Virus record (IMG/VR): IMGVR_UViG_3300047548_000109 | Span: 1-26,031 of that record | Direction: 5' to 3' (one strand) | DNA length: 26,031 bases | DNA from: a virus | In this document: positions 16,601 through 21,319 of the stretch, one piece after another | Layout of the letters: each line of letters opens with the position of its first letter | How positions within the stretch are numbered: the stretch's first letter is position 1 | The notes under the pieces: model-generated | The model's database searches: none | What the model was told of the DNA's origin: nothing | What the model saw: only the letters and a program-made list of their open reading frames with translations | Made by a program: the position numbers and the translations under genes

Positions 16601-19600
16601 AAGAATTGAAGAAATTTATTATCGTGGTGGTGTAACTCTTGGAGAGGCTGTTAGGCAGGCTGGGGCTCTAGCAGCACCTCGCGGTCCAAAGGGAGTACCC
16701 ATGGGGGTAGAGGCTATTCTTCAAGACCTTGGATTAAGAGGGGACCCAACATGGATGTATAATTCAGAAAACGTTGGTGATACTGGGGTTGGTGATACTG
16801 CACAGCAAGTTAGAGACATGACTGTTGATGCGGAGAGTGTAACTATTAATGGAGATATTGTCGGGGGTAGTGGCGGTGGTTCTACGCCTCCGACAACAAA
16901 TCAGGGGCCGTGGTTTGCTCCAGATGGAACAGAATATACATGGAATGGAGAAAAATATGTCCCAGCGGCTACTGGTGGATATATTCAAAACGGAAGATTA
17001 ATGTTAGAGGGCGGCGGTAAAGTAACTGGTCCTGGTGGCCCCAAATCTGATGTAATCCCTGCATATCTTTCTAATGGTGAATATGTAATTCAAGCCTCTA
17101 GTGTAAGTAAATACGGCAAGGATATGATGGATCATATCAATGCCGGAAAGTTTGCTGATGGAGGTATCGTAAGGGCTAGAGATGGGGCATACATATCTGC
17201 CGACCGCGCAGAAACAGCGGCTAGTGGAAATAGATACCTTGGTGGATATAAGCCTAAGCCATCATATTCTGGCGGCACCCCAACATATTCTGGCGGATAT
17301 ACAAGCACTAACTCTCAAGCATCATCAAATATTTATGGGAAAAAGAAATTTAAAAACAGAGGCACCCCGATGCGTCCAGTATTTGGGACGCCAATTCCAA
17401 ATGCACAAGATTTAGCAAGAGTAAGTGGATATCAAGAAAATTGGTTCAACACATTCTTAGGCGATACATGGAACTCCTTATTGTCTGGGGCGGCAGCGGC
17501 ATATTCATTAACGGGTCTTGGAGGCATGAGATCACTTCCTACCGTTAGGCCTAACGCTTCAAATCAATTGGTTATGGATGAGGCCTCTCAATATAATCTC
17601 TCCGCCCGTTTAGCAGGAATGTCTCCAGAAGAATATGCAAAAATACCAGGAAATATCCGTGCAATGGAGGCAGCATTATTTACATCATCATTCACTCCAG
17701 GGCTTGGAATAGCGGCTGGAGCAATAGCGAGTCGAGGCCTCCGTGCGGCTACTTCAATTGGAAGATACCAAGAAAAGTTGGCGGGACTGTACGGCGGATC
17801 AGCATTAGCGTCTGACACGGGTGGATTCTCTATTCTTAAACCTAAAAAATCTTCAAAAGACCCCGGGTTTATAGATATTGACTCAGATGGGTCATCATTA
17901 GGATCTGTAGTTCAATACCAGGGAAGAACTATTGCAATAGCAGATATTAATGGAACTAAAGTTCCGTTCTACCTTTCTACTGGAAAGGGTGGAAAAGTAT
18001 TATCTACCGGAGAACCATCTGCGGGTAAATGGTATCCCTATGGTGGCCATGGATATAAGGGGTATTTTATAAAAGATAAGGGTTATGAAAATTATTATTT
18101 CTCCACAAAACTAAGAGAAACTTCAGAATGGCTAGATAATAACCTTGGAGAAATTAGTCCAGAGGAATTTAAATTTATAAATCCAGCAAATCCAGGGACT
18201 ATTAATAAAAATATTGGATTGACAGGTAAAGATTGGGCGGAGGCAGCAGCAGGTTCATCTGGAAGAATGCAAAAACTTTTAAGAGAACTTGAAGGTGACT
18301 CTTTTTCAACTCTATCAAAGGTAGTATCATCACTTAAAAATTCAAGGCTAGTAACGGAGGATAAAGGGTCTATAAATATATTTGGAAGAAAATCATTAAA
18401 GGATGCACCCTTTGAAGTTCCTACAGGCTATGAATTATCAGTAAATAGAAGTTTGGGAACAACGGTAGGATCTATTTATAGAAACAGATCTCTAACAACA
18501 TACTTGAACCCAGAAGTTATGAAATCCAATGAGGGACTTAGACTATCCGCCGCATTAAGCGAACATAAGGAAAGAATGAGGGTGGAAAGTAGATTCCTTG
18601 GTATTCCAAAAAATGCTCCCTGGACAGAAAGACCTATATATGGTTATTTAAGAAAACCCGGAACATATGAAGAGGGTTACGGAAATGTTACGCTAGATAT
18701 AAATCCAAATATAGCAAATAAAGTTACTACAAGCCTAGGAGATTCTTTTAACGAAGGATTTTTTGCTCGCCCAGAAAATCTTAATAGAACACATACTATG
18801 CCAGAAACTAAAGGTATGCGCGAACTACAAATTTATGCTGACGGTCAGATACCACTTGATCCTAGCGGTATAAAAAGGGCAACACTAAGGCTAAATGATC
18901 CGTGGCATAATAAAGTTCCCTCAAAAGAAATTCATCCAGAATCTTTATCTATGCAGGTAAAAACACTCGCTGATGCTATAGAATTTGTATCAAAAATTAA
19001 GAATGTTGAAATTCCATCAAGAGTTTTATTTAATGGTCGGCCTGTTTCAGAATTTTTCCTAAGGAAATTACACTCAAGAAAAATACTAGAATTGAGGGCT
19101 GCTACAACAAGACTAAAAGAGCAAGGATATGCTTACGGCGGTCTAGTTCAAAAATTTGCTGACGGTGGATTAGTAGAATCAATCAATAAATTCTTCCCTC
19201 AAGGCGGTCATCAATTCTACCCTGGATGGGATAGATACAAATCTTGGTCTGGTGGAAAACCAGGCCTGATTATGATGCACCATACAGCAGGAAATTGGGG
19301 TCAAGGCGAACTTGATTATTTTGCTAAAGATTGGGTAGGGAAGCCAGTTGTTCAAGGTTTTATTAGAAAGACTGGTACCGCTCATACTATCGCTGGTGGA
19401 AATACGGGTTGGGGCGCTGGTCCGGGAAGCGTCGAAAGACTAAAGGATATTGGACAAGATCAGGCGGCAGAATTAATTAGTCTTGCTGGAGGTCCAACAG
19501 GAACTGCTTGGCAGATAGAAGTTCAATCAATGGGAGACACGAAAGATTTTACCCAAGGACAATTTGATGCTATAGCACGAATGTCTGCTGCTGTTAGAGA

Positions 19601-20774
19601 TTGGGCTGGATGGCCGTCATTTGAAGGAAGAATCATCAATCATAAAGACTGGACTTCTCGTAAGCCAGACACTCTTTATGATAGATCAGTATTTATCAAT
19701 AATGCCAATAAAATTTGGGAAGAGGGCGGTGGCTCTACCTCTGGGGAAGAAGGTAAGAGCAGCAAAAGTTCTGATAGAAAGAATAAATCAGGCAAAACGT
19801 TAGCAGATCCTGCTAGAAGTCTTAGGGGGCCGCTATCTCTTCTTGGAATAAATGAAAATAATACTGGTAAGGATGGTGGCGGAAATCAGCCAGATACTAC
19901 GAGTTCTGATGGAGATGTTACATTTTCAAATATCCCAGATGGATATACAGAGCAAGATGCTAATAGAACTTTAGGGTATGTCCGTGCAGGTGGGTGGCCT
20001 GGAAATCTACAAAGAATTGCCTGGGCTATTGCCATGCGTGAATCTGGTGGTAGGAATATTTATGATACAGGTGACTATGGAATATTCCAGTTAAATAAGC
20101 CTTCCTATGGGTCTCAGCCATGGTGGACCTCAGATGATAAAATTCTTAATGATCCACAATATAATTCATCAGTTGCTTTCCAGCATGTATCTCAAAGAGG
20201 AACAAACTTCCTTCCCTGGGCAATGAGGGTGGCAAATGATGGTAGTTATTCATGGGATTGGAGTTACTATAGCCCAAGGCCATCCTGGGCAGATACTACT
20301 GAAAGAAGAACTACTGCATTCTTTAATTCATGGGTGCAAAAACGGGCAGCAGGAGGTTTTATTTCTGGACCTGGCGGACCTCGATCTGATATGATTCCAG
20401 CAATGCTTTCAAATGGTGAATATGTGGTTAAGGCTTCTGCCGTTGCAAAATATGGCAAGGGATTTATGGATCAAGTTAATTCTGGATCACTCAATACTTT
20501 CCAGGGTTCATCAATGCAGCCTGCACGATTTGCAAACGGTGGAATTGTTGGTTCTGCCCAGATGCCAGCATTCAGTATGCCTGAAATGGCAGATACATCT
20601 GTAGGGGTAAATAATACAACATACGGTGGCAATTCATCTTCTACAAGAAATAGCACTAAGGTAAAGGTTGTTATTAATGGTTCTGGAGGAAAGAGTGCTA
20701 ATGCAATTGCTAATAAAGTTATTAGTATGATTAATTCTGCAAACAGTAGAAGAAATCACAGCAGGAGCATATAA
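10620..20774 (+). CDS. Giant tape measure protein with cell-wall hydrolases and possible effector cargo
   Basis: This 3384-aa protein would fill the tail tube, set its length and be ejected into the host envelope. In order: N-terminal helices (NANLSAAQAQIKALTAQIG); a TP901-type tape-measure core, ~residues 215-460 (SSTYGIAAKDTAALAADI, NLAESINFLN-like helices, MREGGIPAAEAANALKSG); a hydrophobic block ~510-590; GG module 1 near 665; an SSSPSKRMDREVAKEG motif near 1020; a second membrane-like block ~1250-1390; a charged coiled coil ~1724-2007; GG module 2 near 2136; an insert ~2180-2850 with two unexpected domains; an amidase ~2859-3037; a lysozyme/transglycosylase-like domain ~3111-3239; GG module 3 near 3250; and a basic C terminus. 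It starts at TTG 10620. Family members are usually 600-2000 aa, so the excess is cargo rather than ruler. Confidence 0.93.
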   Translation: MANIHSTITYNANLSAAQAQIKALTAQIGTLTAAFNTLDKSALTAQRSLASTFAAGVGQTGGFTTSTVKATSAVETFGKQLAANRLTMRQYFREAITGYANQSSMMRRLAEQQVRYQQSMAVPIGGGQTMMMTPQSINAASSAAALASQRFAVFNQLMNGGATAMLNWGKNTQWAGRQLMVGFTVPLMLFTAVASKQFRELDKELTRFQKVYGADLGNAISDSTSRMREQVKQLAYDISSTYGIAAKDTAALAADIAATGAEGEKLIASVQQTTRLAVLGEVDRQEAMKATLSLQSAFRMNTNELAESINFLNAVENQTSATLEDLATAIPKVGPVVRSLGGDVKDLATLLVAMREGGIPAAEAANALKSGLASLINPTKQASAVAKSFGVDLVGIVEANRGQLMPTIYAMQEALAGLDSFSRSRIIEQIFGKYQFARITALFDNIGRAGSQTQSVVELASKSSADLAKVANDELRTLTESTAMRFQRTMEDLKNAIMPIGQTLTETLIPIFEFIGSGMKTLTSFFQALPGPVKDFAKYGIAIAALAGPIIMMVGLFGNLISNVIKFGMMITRVGARIAGIKVEKFELLNQDVMAAKLGVEGLTKSFDTQEVALRRLTGVLTAYETSLRRLTTSNPALFIPGAIPPARGSMPIRRQAGSTGPEFVPGSGRGDKIPAMLEPGEFIVNRAATEKYAPVLMAMNRGNLPGFQEGAQLSHLTLSKQQSVGSLLQLPFLDQGARAMLMLIQSIHGVDFQVRTYSNAVVGLSTTLNQSMERGEASIELFRREISDTGTVFDPLKEQLRVLIAETGEFGNDMNLAEQAVNSFAQQMRAQAGGFKGRTFNAAQLESMTMAALAGVSDPRQRAALTRLLDTPTAFSAGRGLTASNMYLFGQAAGVPMYTAGEGSSRRIYANIGQDQYLGVRPKAERIPLGKIPTYQGAQQSPISFALPVGATPLSAQGTPTMYDESGRRITKSMARSMGGTQLELFQRQIQPSAEQFVDNLARVFATTLARVLESSSPSKRMDREVAKEGKNFGDGAASGFIKGYKSSAAGKPIVAGPVGGTGIESISNAQKIAQADQSIIKLKDMQLKHTADRVRADVELVALSRRYASGEINLIQFLEQKKQIELQKKDVSNKELRIQNLINQKKQAILDADQAQLRAEQEEAKNAQRRAVMSAAPMFGVGPSGSMGYFRGGTSPYATGGLSAAAFDRKVADIAKMAGPTSSLSNRPTGTTGPAIALGAAKDQAQAGMRGMNAMNAMFALSMVTSSISMMGGASSDAAAKIGLFTTALMTATMLMNSGLGKGAFTNFLGMRSLGGKLQNIGAARGVASSLQTGKLVGAGAGLFRAGSMVSMLGGPVGIAAGIGITAAITGFMMYRKAAEEARERAIAAFNDPVKSAEYFGETIMNVSDILEKNRLSNVSEDLQQIDKALREAVAQDYSPLIEQIKFLSAGAGAQQLSVAYSNMIISGMSAENAKATIEAIAAEAGRSGGEAFSEGLSQGLFDQEITIEDAINNVVGQFAPGETDIGRSGLSILETINKDIEETQRRIDEITASSYTPTSPTGSPGQTTYGVGSAQELEDLINKLDQLKDRLEDLTTVNPELLTGVIDSLVMAYQQDPTAAINGFEKLIEIINKLESSDREAAIGRLSDYLRNTYGEEWNTVLSTIDTAEETVVATQMAIAGISLDKAINDAGEFDIALGRAAVSAKSLADATKLLRIEAEESYFGMIDQFAQEQKDAANLRFENYSDAMDERIELYEGLKESAQDAFEVEQEGRQNSIEGMQEEMDVRRRDFDEQMQQLDDRREAIEKSSDAYIESLEKNQKAESFYAQQRKTAFGALEKLASGDVFGFLQEREQMSADAQEFSYDEMISGIEERRDLELEAIDEIREQKQKEQDEYEQMMEDRIKGVQDLMEIEQDAHDDRMEFYDKQIERANTAKENALEDKNQEIDGIKTMEQDYRNDAKAAEEKYSKDYAELKSKPYVEARKEMLRLRIEEIYYRGGVTLGEAVRQAGALAAPRGPKGVPMGVEAILQDLGLRGDPTWMYNSENVGDTGVGDTAQQVRDMTVDAESVTINGDIVGGSGGGSTPPTTNQGPWFAPDGTEYTWNGEKYVPAATGGYIQNGRLMLEGGGKVTGPGGPKSDVIPAYLSNGEYVIQASSVSKYGKDMMDHINAGKFADGGIVRARDGAYISADRAETAASGNRYLGGYKPKPSYSGGTPTYSGGYTSTNSQASSNIYGKKKFKNRGTPMRPVFGTPIPNAQDLARVSGYQENWFNTFLGDTWNSLLSGAAAAYSLTGLGGMRSLPTVRPNASNQLVMDEASQYNLSARLAGMSPEEYAKIPGNIRAMEAALFTSSFTPGLGIAAGAIASRGLRAATSIGRYQEKLAGLYGGSALASDTGGFSILKPKKSSKDPGFIDIDSDGSSLGSVVQYQGRTIAIADINGTKVPFYLSTGKGGKVLSTGEPSAGKWYPYGGHGYKGYFIKDKGYENYYFSTKLRETSEWLDNNLGEISPEEFKFINPANPGTINKNIGLTGKDWAEAAAGSSGRMQKLLRELEGDSFSTLSKVVSSLKNSRLVTEDKGSINIFGRKSLKDAPFEVPTGYELSVNRSLGTTVGSIYRNRSLTTYLNPEVMKSNEGLRLSAALSEHKERMRVESRFLGIPKNAPWTERPIYGYLRKPGTYEEGYGNVTLDINPNIANKVTTSLGDSFNEGFFARPENLNRTHTMPETKGMRELQIYADGQIPLDPSGIKRATLRLNDPWHNKVPSKEIHPESLSMQVKTLADAIEFVSKIKNVEIPSRVLFNGRPVSEFFLRKLHSRKILELRAATTRLKEQGYAYGGLVQKFADGGLVESINKFFPQGGHQFYPGWDRYKSWSGGKPGLIMMHHTAGNWGQGELDYFAKDWVGKPVVQGFIRKTGTAHTIAGGNTGWGAGPGSVERLKDIGQDQAAELISLAGGPTGTAWQIEVQSMGDTKDFTQGQFDAIARMSAAVRDWAGWPSFEGRIINHKDWTSRKPDTLYDRSVFINNANKIWEEGGGSTSGEEGKSSKSSDRKNKSGKTLADPARSLRGPLSLLGINENNTGKDGGGNQPDTTSSDGDVTFSNIPDGYTEQDANRTLGYVRAGGWPGNLQRIAWAIAMRESGGRNIYDTGDYGIFQLNKPSYGSQPWWTSDDKILNDPQYNSSVAFQHVSQRGTNFLPWAMRVANDGSYSWDWSYYSPRPSWADTTERRTTAFFNSWVQKRAAGGFISGPGGPRSDMIPAMLSNGEYVVKASAVAKYGKGFMDQVNSGSLNTFQGSSMQPARFANGGIVGSAQMPAFSMPEMADTSVGVNNTTYGGNSSSTRNSTKVKVVINGSGGKSANAIANKVISMINSANSRRNHSRSI
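11265..12000 (+). other. Tape-measure core domain (TP901/PhageMin_Tail type)
   Basis: Residues about 216-460 of the tape measure. Helical repeats such as LAYDISSTYGIAAKDTAALA, NTNELAESINFLNAVENQTS and LGGDVKDLATLLVAMREGGI are hallmarks of TP901-family tape measures. IIEQIFGKYQFARI closes the domain. Confidence 0.8.
12600..12765 (+). repeat. Glycine-rich 'IPAMLEPGEFIVN' module, copy 1
   Basis: Residues ~661-715 read GSGRGDKIPAMLEPGEFIVN, then RAATEKYAPVLMAMN and LPGFQEG. This is the same plan as the modules near 17020 and 20346: glycine turn, D-x-IPA-x-L, (P/S)GE(F/Y)(I/V)V, then an A...KY helix. Modules of this kind are frequent in actinophage tape measures. Their function is unknown; they may be hinges or proteolytic linkers between tape segments. 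Confidence 0.7.
15790..16640 (+). other. Long charged coiled-coil segment of the tape measure
   Basis: Residues ~1724-2007 are dominated by E, D, R, K, Q and regularly spaced hydrophobics (MQEEMDVRRRDFDEQMQQLD, EERRDLELEAIDEIREQKQK, EIDGIKTMEQDYRNDAKAAE). This is the most ruler-like part of the protein, an extended alpha-helix, in contrast to the globular domains that follow it. Confidence 0.75.
17020..17180 (+). repeat. Glycine-rich 'GPGGPxSDxIPAxLSNGEYV' module, copy 2
   Basis: Residues ~2134-2187 read TGPGGPKSDVIPAYLSNGEY, then an ASSVSKYGKDMMDHIN helix and KFADGGIV. This matches copy 3 at 20346 closely in protein but clearly less in DNA, suggesting an old duplication. It marks the 5' edge of the insert. 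Confidence 0.75.
17892..18160 (+). other. Tape-measure insert domain with PFYLSTGKGGK...GKWYP signature
   Basis: Residues ~2425-2514 contain VVQYQGRTIAIADINGTKVP, then FYLSTGKGGK and GKWYPYGGHGYKGYFIK, ending in an FSTKLRETSEWL helix. I recall a PFY-x-STG-x-GGK...GKWYPFFGIG...W-x-NK motif from bacterial proteins of unknown function, so I call it that type of domain from memory only. It is not a standard tape-measure element. Confidence 0.45.
18402..18990 (+). other. Possible ADP-ribosyltransferase-like (DUF3626 / MuF-toxin type) domain in the tape measure
   Basis: Residues ~2595-2790 hold a series reminiscent of ART-like phage and bacterial toxins: an early IYRNRSLTTYLNPE, then Arg2671 in RPIYGYL, a YGNVTLDINP strand, T2703-T-S-L-G-D-S2709, and E2735-L-Q2737 in MRELQIYADGQI. 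The R ... (S/T)-x-S ... E-x-(E/Q) order is that of ADP-ribosyltransferases, and 'RP-x-YG...YG-x-V...TT-x-x-GDS...E-x-Q-(I/V)' is the DUF3626/MuF-associated form as I remember it. The usual ExE reads ELQ here, so the target, or whether it is active at all, is open. Confidence 0.45.
19130..19188 (+). repeat. Short 'YGGLV...FADGGLV' linker
   Basis: Residues ~2838-2856 read YGGLVQKFADGGLVES. The FADGG(L/I)V half repeats the end of module 2 (KFADGGIV at ~17150) and resembles FANGGIV after module 3. It closes the insert on its 3' side, directly before the amidase. Confidence 0.7.
19195..19730 (+). other. N-acetylmuramoyl-L-alanine amidase (Amidase_2/PGRP) domain in the tape measure
   Basis: Residues ~2859-3037. 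LIMMHHTAGNWGQGELDYF gives the first zinc ligand (His2887 or His2888, by analogy with the conserved H-x-T pattern the second His). INHKDW supplies His3008, and D3017 in SRKPDTLYD is placed as the third ligand as in AmpD-type enzymes. GFIRKTGTAHTIAGG and TAWQIEVQSMGD are the intervening strands. The enzyme cuts the bond between muramic acid and the stem peptide, and would open the wall locally during DNA entry. Confidence 0.85.
19950..20335 (+). other. Lysozyme-like / lytic transglycosylase domain in the tape measure
   Basis: Residues ~3111-3239. The motif IAWAIAMRESGGRNIYDTGD, with Glu3141 as the likely catalytic acid, then YGIFQLNKPSYG and PWAMRVANDG are typical of goose-lysozyme or transglycosylase-like domains with E-S-(G/R)...G-(I/L)-(F/M)-Q. 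It cuts the glycan chain, complementing the amidase immediately before it. Confidence 0.82.
20346..20560 (+). repeat. Glycine-rich 'GPGGPxSDxIPAxLSNGEYV' module, copy 3
   Basis: Residues ~3243-3313: SGPGGPRSDMIPAMLSNGEY, a KASAVAKYGKGFMDQVN helix, then FANGGIV. It is nearly the same protein unit as copy 2, 1.1 kb after the insert's 3' edge. It separates the wall hydrolases from the short C-terminal tail. Confidence 0.75.
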
Positions 20775-20777
20775 TAT

Positions 20778-21317
20778 ATGTCTACTACAACATTACAAAG
20801 AATATGGACTCGTCCAGCATTAATGATATTTTCAGAGAATGCTCCCACGGCAGTAGATGCTGCTGCTGGTCAATGGAATCTAGGCACGGCAGATACAGAT
20901 TTTTTATATCTTACTGATGATAGTAGATCAGAACTACAGATAGCCATAGAAAGAATAGAATATAAGAAAAGAATGATAAACGGAAGAATGAGATCTTATC
21001 ATGTGGCAGATAAGAAGACATTTTCAGTATCTTGGCAGGACTTACCATCTGTCCGTGATGAATTATCGGAGACAAGATTTGGTGGTACTACAACAGGATG
21101 GGCATCATCACAACAGATGCTTGACTGGCACAAAAATCATACAGACAGTTTCTATCTTACTTTGGTATATGACACTCCAGAGGCAGCCCCCAATGTTCCG
21201 CTGAAATATTCATTGGAATACTATAATGTCTTTTTTGAAGATTTTAGTTATGTCATTACAAAGCGAGGGACGACACACGATCTTTGGGATATCTCCATGA
21301 CTTTGGTGGAGGTATAG
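20778..21317 (+). CDS. Distal-tail-like minor tail protein
   Basis: This 179-aa protein lies directly after the tape measure and before the large hub, where Dit-type or short adaptor proteins cap the tube. It shows a beta-rich middle (LQIAIERIEYKKRMINGRMR, KTFSVSWQDLP) and a C-terminal strand series (YYNVFFEDFSYVITKRGTTH, DLWDISMTLVEV). This pattern is typical of tube-like folds in which a 'DLWDVS(M/L)(T/E)L(V/E)' strand ends the domain. AGGAG (20763-20767) lies 10 nt before ATG 20778, three bases past the tape-measure stop. No catalytic motif or membrane segment is seen. It could instead be a second tube-like protein; the assignment is from position and fold impression. Confidence 0.55.
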   Translation: MSTTTLQRIWTRPALMIFSENAPTAVDAAAGQWNLGTADTDFLYLTDDSRSELQIAIERIEYKKRMINGRMRSYHVADKKTFSVSWQDLPSVRDELSETRFGGTTTGWASSQQMLDWHKNHTDSFYLTLVYDTPEAAPNVPLKYSLEYYNVFFEDFSYVITKRGTTHDLWDISMTLVEV

Positions 21318-21319
21318 TG
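21308..21319 (+). promoter_or_regulatory. Ribosome site and GTG start of the tail hub (TAGTG overlap)
   Basis: GGAGG (21308-21312) precedes GTG 21317, whose first base is the last base of the upstream TAG stop. The earlier in-frame ATG 21284 lies inside the upstream gene without a ribosome site. The same TAGTG junction recurs at 25427-25431. Confidence 0.6.

Noticed and set aside
17260-17300. YSGGTPTYSGG short tandem repeat as a functional repeat array
   Set aside because: It is only two copies of a few residues in a linker, which is ordinary low complexity.
10620-20774. Estimating tail length from the 3384-aa tape measure
   Set aside because: A large share is globular (insert, two hydrolases), so the usual length-per-residue rule would overestimate.
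20770-20775. TATAAT before the Dit-like gene as a promoter
   Set aside because: It overlaps the tape-measure stop and ends 2 nt before ATG 20778, so RNA would start inside the coding region. AGGAG upstream explains initiation.
21284-21316. Earlier ATG for the tail hub
   Set aside because: It lies inside the Dit-like gene without a ribosome site. GTG 21317 follows GGAGG and forms a typical TAGTG junction.
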